From Pterobdella sp. o SKG-2022 (taxonomy: Eukaryota; Annelida; Clitellata; Hirudinida; Piscicolidae): DNA of 64,000 bases. The stretch is taken from assembly GCA_964035795.1 (NCBI GenBank), contig OZ038327.1, positions 3,277,924-3,341,923 on the forward strand, written 5' to 3'. The position numbers were made by a program, and so were the translations under genes. The first letter of the stretch is position 1. Each line of letters opens with the position of its first letter. The notes below the pieces were generated by a model that saw nothing but the letters and a program-made list of their open reading frames with translations, ran no database searches and was not told the DNA's origin. Shown here piece by piece: positions 41,501 to 63,799 of the stretch.

Positions 41501-43729
41501 CATCCTTATCATCTCACATGGATCATATTACGGCATGTTATCATGTTGTCTTCAAAATGTATTTTATCGCTCAGAAACAAAAGATTGTAATTATGAATGT
41601 TCCTTTTTAAACGCTGTTTTATGGTGTGTCATGAATTATTTATAGAAACTGAAAGAATAAAATTGGAAGAAATCTTATTTTTTTTATGTTTTAACATTAA
41701 ATTTAATTAAATTGAACTCAAAGTTCATAATACTCAGTGGTCTAAAAACTCCTGAAGTTAATGCCGCTAGAATCGTGCTCGTCATTGATTTGATTTCGAA
41801 GATTTAAGTTATAAAAATTGAATAGAAACAAGGTTCAATTTAAAATTTTTTAAATATTTTTGTGTTCAAGGAACGATATTAGAAAAATGAAACTCAATCT
41901 GGAACTTGACCAAGAGCGTAAATTGTGGAGAAGAGCCATTGTGAGAACCATGAAATTTCAAGAAATGAAAATTTATTGGTTTCATTAATTCCAACTTGTA
42001 GTAATTATCAAGAGCATCATTTCAAGATATAAAACTCGGAAAACAAGTGAATAGGAGTCGAGATAATCGCCTTTTTCAGTTTGCTCCAAAACACGCCTTT
42101 TTTTTTTATTCCCGAATATCTGCCGAACTAATGGTCGAAGTGAAGATTTTTTCACCGGAATTCTTCTCTTTGAATGCACTTTTCATAAAAGTAACAATTT
42201 ACATTCTTCTATTGCCAAAAAACTTCAAAGGCAAACTTTTACTAACAGTTGAGACCACCATTTGATGCTTCTTTCATGATGTAATCGTTTTTCTATATTT
42301 GCAATAAAACTTTCAATTTTTTTAAGCGTAACTTGCAGCCAAACTAACGTTTGAAAACCAATTTTTTTTTCGAGTTGACAATTAGGTGCACCACTTATGG
42401 CCGACTCACCCTTCTCCTTGTTCAAATTTTTCATAATTTAGTTGTGTTTTTGTCAAAACCTGAAAACTGATTTTCGTTACCAAATATTGTTAACATGGAA
42501 TGACTAACAAAAATAGAAATTTTTTTGCCTTTTCATTATAATCTGAAGCTTTTCGAAAATGGTCTTGGTGTATTGTACTCTGAAGTTATAGGGAGAGAAA
42601 TGATGGTGATAATTCAAAAAAATGCTTTTACTTTAATATTATCCACTAGATTTTTTTAAGATTAAAAAACATTCAAATTGAATGATATAAAAAGCACACA
42701 AACGAAATAGCGAAGTCTACTTGATATGACATACTGATGAGGCAATTTAAAATTCTTAAATTAATAACTGGTCGCAAAAATAGTATAAAAAATTAATTTT
42801 AAAATCGAATTAATCAAATTTCAGGAAATGAATCGAATAAATGATCAAAAATAAATGATTGAAAAACAAGCGTAAATACAATAATAATAATAACAATCAT
42901 AAAATAATGAATGAAAGATAAATAAAATAATAAACATAATAAAAACTAAAAAAATAAAATAGACCCAAAAAATAGCTTTAAGAATAAAACTACAACAATA
43001 ATAAATATAAAAATGATAGTAGTAGTTTTTTAAAGATATCATAAGTTCTTTTGTAACTTGAATTTTACCAATAGATCTATGGTTTTCCGTTCAAATTCTT
43101 TACTTTTGTCTACAACTTTACTAATGAATTATGACAAAGTTTTACTTGTTGAAAATTTTAGCTAAATACAAAATTTATTTACGTGTTCTTAAATCCTCAT
43201 AATTTAGTTTACTGGTAAAAAATAATAATAAAAATAAAACTAATAATAACCATAAAACCAAAAATAAAAGAAATAAAAATAATTAAAAAAAATTCAAATT
43301 GAAGAATGATCATATTCTTGGCACAAAAAATGTCAAAACACAGTTGTAAATTTCAAATAAGACCAAAACACCCCAAATTAATCTTCAACGTACCCTGGCC
43401 GAGAGTTGAACCTGGTTCATTTGAATCAACACCAAAATTTGAGGTATTAGCCGCGAAAATTAATTTTGTATGAAATATCAATATATAATTCTATTGAAAA
43501 AAAAATTGTCCTATTATAATATAATGTTTAATCATAATAATAAAATAAAGAATCTTAATCAAACCAATAAATATTGTTATAATCACCTTTAATATTTCAT
43601 ATGTGGTTTGATAATTCATACAATCAGATAAAAAAGTTATTGGAGAAAAGTTAAACTCATGCAAAAAGTTGAAAAATGAAATGATACAAGACATTAACGA
43701 AATAATTTGTTTTTTAATGTTATCTTTGC
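41501..43729. other. Intergenic AT-rich region before the aPKC 3' end
   Basis: No gene recognised. A weak tRNA-like segment lies at 43374-43450 on the minus strand (CAGGTTCAACTC resembles a B box). The short frames here have no family features. The 3' UTR of aPKC should extend leftward from 43730. Confidence 0.5.
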
Positions 43730-52286
<8,557 letters not shown>

Positions 52287-54254
52287 CTGAAGTTTGGATG
52301 GGAGAAGATTAAATGATAAAAATTTGATTAGTTTTAAAGTGGAAGATAGATTTTGATTGAGAATACATTACTGAAATTTTTGGGCAAAATTTTTGTTTTA
52401 GTAAGACGTTTTTGAGTGGAGTTTAGTTATAGATTATTAAGAAAATCTAACTGAAGGATTTGTTTAATAATTTGGTGGTTCAATTTTTAAGACATAAGTT
52501 TCAAGTTCAAATTGAACGTGTTTAAGATAGTTTTAAATTTTAATTTGGCGCTTCTATACACAATTGGCCATTTATAATATCCAAAAAATATTCAAAAATC
52601 TAGACTATACTACCACAAATGACTATATTACATACTAACTTAGAATAAAATACTTTGAATTTAATCTGATTTGAATCGTCTGCCATCGTTTGTTTCATGT
52701 CAAAAAAAAAAACTTTACAAATTGATGATAAGATGGTCTGAGAAAACTTTTGATAAAATTTTAAATGTATTTGTAGCCAAAAATTTTTGAAATAACTAGA
52801 AATACGACAAATTCTGAAACTTCAAAACAAAAATCTATCCATTTCATTGAATTTTAAGGTTTTTTATGATTAATTAAATAAACTTAATAGTCACGTGATA
52901 TAGGTATTTTAAAGAATAGAACTGCTTATAAAAACTTCAACTCTGATAAATTTTTAAACTATTAAATTTCTATAAATGCTATTTATTCAAAAATATAGTT
53001 GAATGGTGTTTTTATTTTATATAAAATTTATTCAATTTAATATATAAAATTGAAAACTAACTTTTTTTTTCTTATTTTTTGAATTATTAGTATTTTAATT
53101 TTAATCTAATAGAATAATTTAATTTTCATTTTTTGGCGGTCACATGGTCCGGCAGTAATAGTTTTATAATAAATAGAGCTTTGTAAAAACACATATTTTA
53201 TCACATAAATAAATATTTTTACATTTTGGTTTTGATATAACTTCCATTTTACAAGGTAAGAGGGTTTATGACTTATATTTGCTTAAATTCGCGCTTTATC
53301 ATCCTTCATCATTTTCTCGATCTATTCAAGCTAAAATTTTTTTTTAATTTGCATAATTGTTTGTTTAAATGCTTTTTGTTTGAGTTTAGAAAGATAAAAA
53401 CTACGAAAAAGTTTATTTAATGTTTTTTTCACCAAGTTTCTTTTTTTTTATTTTTTGAGGAAACACATTTTGAGGTTTTTCTTTAAATTTAATTCATTTG
53501 TTTAGTTCAATATGAAAAAAATTGATTCAATGAACTTTACTTAGAATCTATTTTGTTAGAATGTCTATCGAAAACATTTTTATACCTCAAAACATAAATT
53601 TTATTTTACAAATCTTATAACATAACTTAAGCTTCAAGCCATCACAGTTACTTCAATGTCAAAACTCATTCTGGGACAACTGATCCCAAAACTTTTTATA
53701 CTGATTCTTCATTTTCATCATCTCACCTTTTTTCTTATAACTTCATCCAACACTTTCAAATATTTTTTTAAACAATCCATTCATTTCAAAACTCTTGGCC
53801 TCCAAATTCATTTTGATCTACCCTTTTCATTAATTTCTCTGAACAACCACATTTTTATCTATTAAACTTTTTTACAAAATCACCACCATTTGATTACACC
53901 CAATTATTCAACCTCATCACACTTTCACCACTAATACCACATTGATAAAGGATTAGACTAATTCTAAAAATAACCAATTCAATGCCATGATAGGCCATTG
54001 GTTAGCACCTTTTCCACAATGTGTTTTCACTACATTACATTTTTTGCAAAGTTTTCTGAAAAGCACTAAATTAACACTAATGTTATCACCTTATATCCTT
54101 CCAACTTCAACTATATATTTCAACCATAATGACAAATGCTCTTTATATATTACCATTACGTTAAACTTCCAAACTTCATCCAAATTATCCACAGCAAACC
54201 TACTTTTTAAACTGCTTTTTGGAAATGGATTTATAACAATAACCACGTCAACAG
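52287..54254. promoter_or_regulatory. Shared upstream region of the divergent aPKC and EB1 genes
   Basis: About 2 kb of AT-rich sequence between the first identified aPKC exon and the EB1 start codon. It should hold the missing first aPKC exon and both promoters. EB1 may have a 5' non-coding exon, since ACAG immediately precedes its ATG. I could not pick out promoter motifs. Confidence 0.5.
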
Positions 54255-57065
54255 ATGCAAGCAGTGAATGTACACAGCACATCAGTCACAGCTGACAATC
54301 TGAGCAGACATGACATGCTGGCTTGGCTCAACTCTTCTTTAGAGGCCAATTTTACCAAGATCGAAGAACTGTGCTCTGGTTATTATTTTATTTTTTCAGT
54401 TATTTTAATGTTTTTATTGTTTTTTTTTTGTTTTTATTTTCTATTGTTATTATTTTTATTATTTATCACAAAGGAGCTGCATATTGCCAATTCATGGATC
54501 TTCTTTTTCCTGGTTATTTATATCTTTTTCACAAAGATTTTTTTTTGCTATTATTCTAGTTCAATCCTTGACATTGATTTATTTTATTGTTATTATTATT
54601 TTCAACCACCCTCTGCTGAGGAAAATGGACTCTAAATAGAATGATGATGATGATTATCATTATTTTTTCAGGTTCAATCTCATTAAAGAAAACAAAGTTT
54701 AGCACCAAGTTGGAAACAGAATCAATAGCTAATTTCAAGGTGATTATCTATGCACCTATTTTTCCATTAAACTTTTCATATATCTATTCATATCCATCCA
54801 TCTGTAATTATCTATATATTTTCTTCTTCATTTTTCTATCTATGTATCAATCTATTTTCCTGCCTGTATATATCTACCTATATATTCATACGTCCTGCCA
54901 TCATCATCCAGGCCCTCCAGGGAGCATTTAAGAAGGCGGGAGTAGATAAGGTCAGTTCATGACTAGTGCTGATGATAATAGTTATTGGAGCAATGACATT
55001 AGTTTTGAATGTAATAATGTGCTAACGACAATAATAATTGAGATAACTGTGTTGAAAAGCTGTCATCAGCATTCAAATAGTTTTCCATTGCTTGACTAGT
55101 GATAACTTTTAATCTTATAATATAAATGATAACTCATTATCTTGGAATGAGTAATAACAATATCAGTAGTAATGATAATAATTTTTAAAAAACTATACTA
55201 ATTACCAGATAATACCTGTGGAACGACTGGTCAAAGGTAAATTCCAGGACAATTTTGAGTTTGTGCAGTGGTTTAAGAAGTTCTTCGACGCCAACTACGA
55301 TGGTAGAGAGTACGATCCTGTCGCTAGTCGTAATGGTGGGTGGGTTTGTGTATGGTTGGGTGTGGGAGGGGTGTCTAGCTGATGTTATGGTAGATGAATG
55401 AGGTGGTAATGGTTGGTGAGTGAGGTAATGAACTTGGGGTTATGATGAATGAGGTATGTGTTGTTTGGTTTGTAGTCAATGTGTAAGTCGTTTGTCATGG
55501 AAATGGTTGGTGAGATGGGTGTTTGTGTGCGGGATTAATCATATTGTACAACCATGGTATTCACCACAATACTATTATTGTACCCACCACAATTCCACCA
55601 TTGTATCCATCACAGGGGAAACATTAGGACCTGTTGCTTCAGGGGGAGCCATGAGGAAAGCCCCCACTGTGACCAAGACATACAACGGTATTACTCCTTA
55701 TTAGCTTTGTATTCTCCAATGTATTCTTTTTCGTTTTACTCTTTGTATCAGATTGTATTACACATTTTTTATATCTTTTATTACTCAGTTTATAAACTTT
55801 TTTCTACTCTTTTTTAGCTTTGTTATATTCCTTGCACTATCACATAAAATTTTTCATTAGTATAATATTCCAAATAGCTTAATCTCTTATAATGATTTGT
55901 ATTGCTCAATACAATACATCACTCCATGGTGATAATGATTTGTATTACCCAATACAATACACAGCACCGGCAAGGTCAAATGGTACTGGCCGAAGTAATG
56001 TAGGTAGTGGGGATGTATCAAAAGCTAAAAATCAACAGGTTTGGATCTGTGTATTAGCCAATCATCATTATTATCGTTTTACATCTGTTTCAATGCTAGC
56101 ATGGGTATTCACCAATTTTATTGTTACACTACTGAATCAACTATCAATACCATTTTTACTTTTCCACCCATCCATTTTCACTGTTCTTCAACATCTTCCA
56201 ACACTTTATTGTTTCTCAGCACTTCTCACCACCCCAACTACACTCACTTCACTGGTCTCAACTACCACCTATTTTTTCACCATCTTTCACCAACCCCTCC
56301 CTTCAAACCACCACTCTTTCCCAATCAAGCTCGAGGAACTCAAAAGGAACATAGCAGTAATTGAAGCTGAGAGGGATTTTTATTTCTCTAAGCTCAGACA
56401 GATTGAGGTTGGAGGATGGGGGTGGTGATGTGGGTGTGAGAACGGAAGTAACTATGTCAACGGGAATGACAATAATGATAATAGTAGTGTTAATGTTAAT
56501 GATGATGATAATAATGGTGATAATGGTGATGATGATAATGCCCTCGATGATAGTAATGATGAGAATGATAATGATAATAATAGTGTTAATGATGATGGGG
56601 ATGATAATATCGATGATAGTGATAATGATTATGATATTAGTAGTCATGATGAGGATAGGGATGATAATAACGATGCTGAAGCTAATATATTAACAGTCAT
56701 AACAGTAGTTTTATTAATAATGATAAAAATAACAATAATTATAGCAATATCGGCGATGATAATGATAGCATAAGTAATGGTGGGATGGTCACACAGATGA
56801 TGTGTCAGGAGAATGAGCAGGAAGAGACCCTGTTGAAGGCGCCAGTGTTGGAGGTGTTGTATGCCACTGAGGTTGGTGGTAGTGAGAGGAGGGAGGGGTG
56901 TCATTATTTTTTTTCATTATGTTCATTTTTTTTGTAATTCTTATTTTTTTATTATGCTTGTTGTTATTTTCATTTTTGTCGTTATTATGTATGTTGTATA
57001 ATTCATTAAAGTTTTTTCATGTTTATTTTCTTTATGTTTTCTTTAATAATAAAATAATAATAATC

Positions 57066-57105
<40 letters not shown>

Positions 57106-57161
57106 AGGTTGACCAGACAGAGCAAGGAGAAGAAGCTCAAGAAGAATTGGAGGAATATTAA
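54255..57161 (+). CDS. MAPRE: EB1 / MAPRE microtubule plus-end-binding protein, complete, 10 exons, 249 aa
   Basis: Exons: 54255-54378, 54474-54512, 54672-54739, 54912-54950, 55209-55335, 55616-55687, 55965-56038, 56330-56407, 56797-56871, 57108-57161 (TAA). Total 750 bases. The N-terminus [20 protein letters not shown] begins the calponin-homology domain (about residues 1-120), with [30 protein letters not shown] and [14 protein letters not shown] linker of about 55 residues rich in Ala, Ser, Thr and Lys follows, then the coiled-coil/EB-homology domain ([29 protein letters not shown]) and the C-terminal EEY motif that binds CAP-Gly proteins. EB1 tracks growing microtubule plus ends and recruits SxIP and CAP-Gly partners. 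The length is close to human EB1 (268 aa). Two exons are only 39 bases. Confidence 0.96.
56061..56106 (-). repeat. TGCTAGCATGG-type dispersed element, EB1 intron 7
   Basis: TTATCGTTTTACATCTGTTT followed by CAATGCTAGCATGGG. This is an opposite-orientation relative of the copy at 14004-14095. Confidence 0.55.
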
Positions 57162-57166
57162 ACACC

Positions 57167-57208
<42 letters not shown>

Positions 57209-59526
57209 TATTATTGATATTATTAATATTCTTATTATTACTATTATTTTTATTCTTTTTCCATTGTTTTATACTTTTTATTTTTTTATTTATAGTTTCA
57301 TCTTTGTTATCATTAAATAATGATATTTTGACTAATTACTAAATTTTATATTTATTCTATTTTTGTTATTAATCGCCACCATGTTTACATCGGCATCAAC
57401 TTAACTTCAACATTAGTTTGATTTGAACAATTTTTATTACTGTTTCACCTCAATTTCTCCTAATTTTCCATCATTCTCTTTTCATATCATCTCTAGCTTT
57501 TATTTTGTCATTATTGACTTCCTTTTTTTTCGCTCTCCTACTATCTATACTTCTTACTACTATTCCTCTTCTTTCTCCTCTTCTTCCTCCTCCTCCTCCT
57601 CCTCCTCCTCCTCCTCCTCCTCCTCCTCCTCCTCCTCCTCCTCCTCCTCCTCCTCCTCCTCCTCCTCCTCCTCCTCCTCCTCCTCCTCCTCCTCCTCCTC
57701 CTCCTCCTCCTCCTCTCCTCCCCTCCCCTCCTCCCCTCCCCTCCTCCCTCTCATCATCAACCTAGCTACACCACAAGGAGACATGTACAGCAGTAAACTC
57801 CAATGGAATGTGTTAAGCAGCCTTAACAGCTATAACATATATCAATTCAACTCCATTATTTTTTTACTGTTTCTATTGTTAATACTATTTTCATTAGTGT
57901 TTTTTTTATTTTTATTTTGCTGTTTTTCATAAGACACTGTTATTATTTATTTTCGTTGTTGTTATTATTCATCTGTTTATTATTATTGTTGTTATTATTA
58001 TTATTATGCAAGTTTGAGCACCATTTTGTTCATATATCGCTTAGAAACTTTCAGAATGTTTGGATGTGTTGCCATCTTCCTGGATATAATAAGAAAAAAA
58101 AATAAAAAATCGATAATAATAATTATAAGAAAAAAATATATAATGATAATTATTAATTCCACAAAAGAACTGGCTTATAATTCCTTACCAGAGGTAGATG
58201 TGAGCATATATTTTGGAACGAAAACCATCTTTCTGAGTCATAAGTATTGCTTCTCCAAAAATCTTTGTTTTCGGGTCTTCCTTGATGGAGATGCAGGAAA
58301 CCCTTGATAATAACTTCAAGAAGAATAATAAAATAACAAGTTTAATAATATTGATCATAATAATTAATAAAGATCATAATAACAATTAATTAATAGCAAT
58401 AATAATTAAACGATAGTTTTTTCACTAAAAATAATTATTTAAAAAGTCATAATTAAAACAACACGTTTGATAATAAACAAATAACGATTTACACTGTTGA
58501 GCTTTATATTCCCAATTTCACTTGCATATTCAATTCATTCTATGTTACATCACACACACACACATATATATATATATATCATATATTTTTTTATATAGTT
58601 TCTCTTGATGAGGTTTTCAAACGATCCCTACATTAAAACAAGTAGCAGATACCACATCTCACGCTTGGATGACTAGTCTGCTACATTATCTTTGTGATTA
58701 TTATTTCTATTGTTATACCTTTTTTGTTTTTTTTCTATAACTATTATTACTATGCTCCAATTTTTTCTATTATTATATCATATCGTTTTTTCATATACCT
58801 TATTAGTATTAATATACCATATTATTTTTCAAAATTATTATTGTTATTTTGATTCCTTATTTCATTATATATTAGCATGCACAACAGTTTCTATCATTGT
58901 TTCTATTAAACATTTAATATAGGTATTATTATAATTCATCATATATATATTTTTTTAAAATATTATTACTGTCGTCATTATTACGCTAAATAATTTTATT
59001 TATTCACCATTATTATTCTCATAAATATTTATTATTACAGATGATAACTCATTGACTACATATTTCCATGCTAAGTTCTCTCACTCATCTATAAACATTG
59101 TTTTTACAAATCTTCATACCACATTTGTATACTCCTAATTATGCACCAAATTTTATTATTTTCATAAATATTAAATAATATAAATAGTTAAAAATAAGAA
59201 AAAAAAATTATATACCAATAATAAAATAAAAAATTGCATTCATTAATATAATATATTAATACAACATCTTAATATAACTATTCATAGAGATTGATACGAT
59301 TCAGCATTATCATCACATGTATCATCATCAGCCCCTCGTCGTTACCTCTTCATATTCCTCCAATCACTTGCTTTAGTATGCATTGTTCTAAATAGGTTAG
59401 ATCAGTGTGTGCCAAGGTGCGTGCGCCAGTGATGGTCTCAATGCACACGGGTTCTCGCCATGATTTCATTGATGGATGTTTTTCAAAGTTATTTTTATAT
59501 GATAATAACATTATTTTTTCAATTGT
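57162..59526. other. EB1 3' flank and intergenic DNA
   Basis: Includes the EB1 3' UTR, an ATT microsatellite, the (TCC)n at 57584-57717 and a (CA)n(TA)n tract at about 58555-58580. Poly-Ser, poly-Pro and poly-Glu frames over (TCC)n are artefacts. I see no gene. Confidence 0.6.
57584..57717. repeat. (TCC)n microsatellite, about 130 bp
   Basis: A long pure pyrimidine trinucleotide run, flanked by CTT/CCCCT variants. Such homopurine/homopyrimidine mirror DNA can form triplexes. Confidence 0.95.
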
Positions 59527-59650
59527 CGAACTCTATAGCTCAATGGTTGAACGTTAGACTAACTATCTAAAGTTACCAGGCTCGATCCCACGTGGGCCGA
59601 CAATTAGTACCTGTTCCAGTGTGTTCTCGCTACATTAAATTTGTAGGAAG
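59527..59650 (+). repeat. tRNA-derived SINE, second copy
   Basis: CTCTATAGCTCAATGGTTGA (A-box region), GTTACCAGGCTCGATCCC (B box), then GTGGGCCGACAATTAGTACC and CAGTGTGTTCTCG. The post-tRNA body matches the minus-strand copy at 21555-21688, so it is one family. Confidence 0.8.
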
Positions 59651-60544
59651 CACTTTATAAATACCATATTACATTAACACCATCACTTTTATAATTTTTT
59701 TAAAAGTTGATATTTTTAATCTGATGTTATTTTCCCTATCGTTACTTTTTTTATTTTTATGCTTAATTAATAACCTTATTGTCATTAGTTGGTATCATCA
59801 CTTCCGTTCCATTTATATAATTATTTTTCATTGCTAGTTTTCCAAATTGACATATTTCCATAATCATACATTTGCTTTTAATTCACAAAGTTTTGCCTAT
59901 TTAATCAGATCCAACGAACTTTTTTATTCGTTTTTTTATTATTATCAATTTTATTATTGTTATTATTACTTTTATTTTCATTATTATTACTTTTATTTTC
60001 ATTATTATTACTTTCATTTTCATTATTATCACTGTTATTTCATTAGATTATTCACCTTCTTTTAATCAAATAAACGCAAATTTTTTTTTTTTTTGAGCTT
60101 TGGAAATTTTAAATTCATATATTTATATAGATAACTTCATATATTTATATACATATTCTACATTAATCTTTTATATATATATATTTTTTTTTGAAAGACT
60201 CACGACCAGCTAGAGCTCAGAAAACTATAACTGAGAGTCTGCTGAGGTTCGAATTATCTTGTATAGTTATTGTATTGCCAAAAAAATTTTTGTCGAAAAA
60301 ATATTTTTAACAAGTCCGGAAGTTATTTTGAATTGATAATAAGTAAGAATCATTATCGTTTTGCGTCTGTTTCCATGCTTAAACTTAGAGCCATTAAAAC
60401 ACGTATTTAAAAGTTGATGATGAACTTAGTGTTGAAGACATATAGCAAATTAAGTGTTGTTAAACTTTGAAACCCTTGAATATAAAAACTAGGTACTAAA
60501 CTTGATAAAGGCCAAAGCTTGTATAATATACTGTACTATCTACC
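59651..60544. other. Upstream region of the collagen gene
   Basis: AT-rich DNA with TTTTATTTTCATTATTATTAC tandem units at about 59968-60020 and a partial TGCTAGCATGG-family copy at 60350-60380. The promoter or 5' UTR of the collagen gene is expected here but no motif is clear. Confidence 0.45.
60350..60380 (-). repeat. Third, partial copy of the TGCTAGCATGG-type element
   Basis: CATTATCGTTTTGCGTCTGT then TTCCATGCTT. It matches the other two copies up to the core and then diverges. Confidence 0.5.
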
Positions 60545-61272
60545 ATGAGGGATTGCTGTGCTGAGTGCAGGAAAGTCAAAAACCATATAATCTTTATCTA
60601 TTTCCTAATTTTTATTACCTTTACTGCTAATATCACTTCTTTTTATTGGTTGAATAGTAAATTAGAAAGCCAATCAACATTATTGGAAGATGAAGGTTCT
60701 ATAAATAATATCATTAACAACCAATCAAATAATTTACATCTCCCCGGGTATTATTTGAACTATAATGACCAGCAAATAAAGAGCTCTAAATGGTCAACGA
60801 AGAGAATGAAACGGTCCAATCATGATGAGTATGATGCTAAGAAGGAAAAAGACGATGAGGAATCAAAAAGGTGGCTTAAATCTTTCGTTGTACTTCCGGT
60901 CAGTGGGATATAAATTTTTTATATAATCTTTGGTTTTAAAAAAATATTTTAATTTTTGCAACTAAAAGTTGGTTTAACTTTGAAATATCTCTTTACTGAG
61001 CAGTATTATTTCAAAATGCAAATATAACACTGGAAACATTGGAAATAATTGGAGAAAAATTAAAATTTTGTCTTTTTAAACGAAAAAATAATTTGAAGTA
61101 ATTTTTCTACCAAATTATTATTTTATTGGTTTGTTTTTATAATAATTATGATTCTTTCGTTGTTATTATGTTTATTTTTGTTTTAATATATTTTTCAAAA
61201 TTAAGTTTCCTTATTTTATTTTTTAAATAGTTTTTTATTGCTTTGTTATTGTTGATATTATTATTTTTATTA

Positions 61273-61360
<88 letters not shown>

Positions 61361-63799
61361 TTGTTATTGTTGTTCTAACCAGTTTAGGAAACGTTTAATA
61401 GAATTAGATTTGATTATTTCCTCTGGCCTCACCAATAAAAAAAAATAAATAATCAAAAAATAAAATAATAGTAATAATAAAAAAAGGGAATAATAAAGCA
61501 ACAATAACAACAACAATAAAATTATAGAAAAAAACGATCACAGAAATGAAATGATGAAGAGTAAAAAATAATAATTTAAGAACAAAGAATATAATACAAC
61601 TGATAATGCCTTTGTGATGATAGCACTAACAACAAGAATAAGGAGAACAATAACATTGATAATGATAATAATAATAATGAAGACAATATCAACAACAAAA
61701 ATAATAAGACTAAATAACTAGCAAAAATGACAATAATAAAAAAAAAATAATAATAATAAAAGTGGTAATAATAATTATTGAGAATAATAATTATTATTTT
61801 TAGAATAATATTAATAATAATTTTTATTATTATTCTAAAAATAATAATGATAAAATGAATAAGAATAATAATTGTAATTATTTTTATTATCATTATTATT
61901 ACCATAACAGGAAGCCTCGTTGGAAGAGCTATGCATGAAGGCCAAAGAGAAGTGTGGTGAGACAAAACCGCTTCCAAACACCTTAAATTATATCACATAC
62001 ATATGATAAGATCACATACAAAAATGATACTTTAAATAAAATATAATCACGCACAAAGTATGGTTGAACACATAAAAAACAGCTAACATCACATATGCAT
62101 AAATGAAATTACTCATAAACAGAGAAAAAACACATAAATACGAGAAAACACATAAACACAATAAAGCACCTAAACCCATAAATCTCACATAAACACCAAA
62201 GGAACACAAGACCACAAGGTGACGGCAAACACAACAGAATCAAGTCTGAAAAAACAATGTTACGCCTGTCAGTGATAATTATGATATAAACAATAGAAAT
62301 AACAATAAGATGGAAAAAATAAAAATAATAATAATAAATGCAAACAAAATAGTAAAATTAATAATAAGATAACAATAAGAAAGCATAAAACATGATAATA
62401 TTTAAAAAAAGGAATAATAAAAAAGAAAATAATAAAAATAAACAATAACAAAAATAAATTCAAAAAAACAACAATAACAACAATCATGTAAAAAATAGTA
62501 AAAAAAAAACAAAAAAAAATAATAATGACTTACGTTTTTCTGAAAGGTCCCAGAGGTCCTCCAGGAGTGCAAGGACCTCCTGGCCTTCCAGGTTGTTCAA
62601 TAATAACAATAGAAATCAAAATAAAAAAAGAATAATAAAAATTAAAAATTAAAATAGTGACATAATAATCATAATAAAACCATTAACATTGTCATGCCGT
62701 TAAGGAGACTCAGTAGAGCAACAAAAAAATAACAACAACAAAAGTAATAACTATTATTATTTTTATTATCAGGCCGTAAAGGAGACCCAGGCTTGCGTGG
62801 AAGGAGAGGGAGAAACAAAATGGAGGCCATATGTCCTCTTAACTGCCCAAGTTCGTGAGGGTGTTGTTGTTTGGAGAGACAAGATATATATTTTATCCTG
62901 TTATTATGTTTATTTTTGTTTTTATTATGTTTATTTTTGTTTTTATTATGCTTATTTTTGTTCTTATTATTTTTTTTTGTTTACTTTCCAAAATTATAAA
63001 AAATAAAATTCAGTCTCAAGATAGATATAGATGGAATCTATCTTAATATAATCATATATAATATTAAAAATATATACATATATACAAGATAGAGTATAAT
63101 TGTATGAGGTATATAAACATACAAAACAACAATGATGCATACAAAACAAGTTTAATGCATAAAAATCAAACGCCATCAAGGGATGAAGGGAGAGAAAGGA
63201 GATAGGGGAGAAAAAGGACCCAGAGGAAATATTGGTTCCATAGGTTTTAAAGGACAAGCTGGTTTGTTTGATATAATTAGTATGACACTATTATAATAAC
63301 GACAATAGACCATGTTCTATGCTTCACATCACTTATCATTGTTACCAGCACATACCAGTAGCATACACTACAATACCGTCAATATCAACAAAACCATCTC
63401 CACCACCACACCTCCATCCATATCAACTTTACCATCCCCACCACCACACCTCCATTCATATCAACTTCACCCTTTTCACTACTACACCACCTTCATTACT
63501 ACCACCATCTTTACCATATACACCTATCAACATCATTACTGCAGCCATCACTTCAGGTCATCATTATCAGCACCGACATCATTAGATCGCCACTATTATC
63601 ACCACCACTAACCCTATCTTACAACACTCTTTCACCCCATTTTCACCCATTACCATCCTTTACCACCTCATCATCACACGCTCCCCTCTAGGCGATCCAG
63701 GACCCCCAGGACAGGCTGGTGTATCGATGGAGGGTCTACAAGGACCTCCAGGCCTGCCAGGTCCTCCTGGTTTTAAGGGACAAAAAGGAGAGTGTGCTG
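60545..63799 (+). CDS. Type II membrane-anchored collagen (colmedin/gliomedin-like?), 5' part, six exons seen
   Basis: Exons: 60545-60898, 61911-61956, 62547-62591, 62773-62850, 63181-63261, 63692-63799; the gene continues past the window. 237 codons are seen. The start MRDCCAECRKVKNH is followed by a single hydrophobic segment (about residues 15-37, IIFIYFLIFITFTANI) with no signal-peptide character, so a cytoplasmic N-terminus is likely. The ectodomain has a dibasic KRMKR (a furin-like site) near residue 90, a Cys-containing stretch (EELCMKAKEKCG), then Gly-X-Y repeats: GPRGPPGVQGPPGLPG, a CPLNCP interruption, GEKGDRGEKGPRGNIG, GDPGPPGQAG, GPPGLPGPPGFKGQKGECAG. Short exons keeping Gly-X-Y phase are typical of collagens. 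A membrane anchor, a Cys pair and then short collagen blocks suit colmedin/gliomedin proteins; the olfactomedin domain that would prove it lies beyond the window. Collagen XIII-like proteins are the alternative. The donor GTTCGT at 62851 is weak but required by an in-frame TGA. Confidence 0.82.
61276..61361. repeat. (ATT)n microsatellite in collagen intron 1
   Basis: A pure ATT run of about 85 bases, the longest clean ATT tract in the window. Confidence 0.95.
61789..61847. repeat. Perfect 21-bp inverted repeat upstream of collagen exon 2
   Basis: 61789-61809 (ATTATTATTTTTAGAATAAT plus A) is the exact reverse complement of 61827-61847, with a 17-base loop. It ends 63 bases before exon 2 at 61911. 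Confidence 0.85.

Noticed and set aside
43374..43450. Third tRNA-derived SINE
   Set aside because: Only a B-box-like CAGGTTCAACTC is convincing; there is no matching body or A box.
57423..57932. Poly-Ser, poly-Pro and poly-Glu frames
   Set aside because: Pure (TCC)n microsatellite read in different frames.
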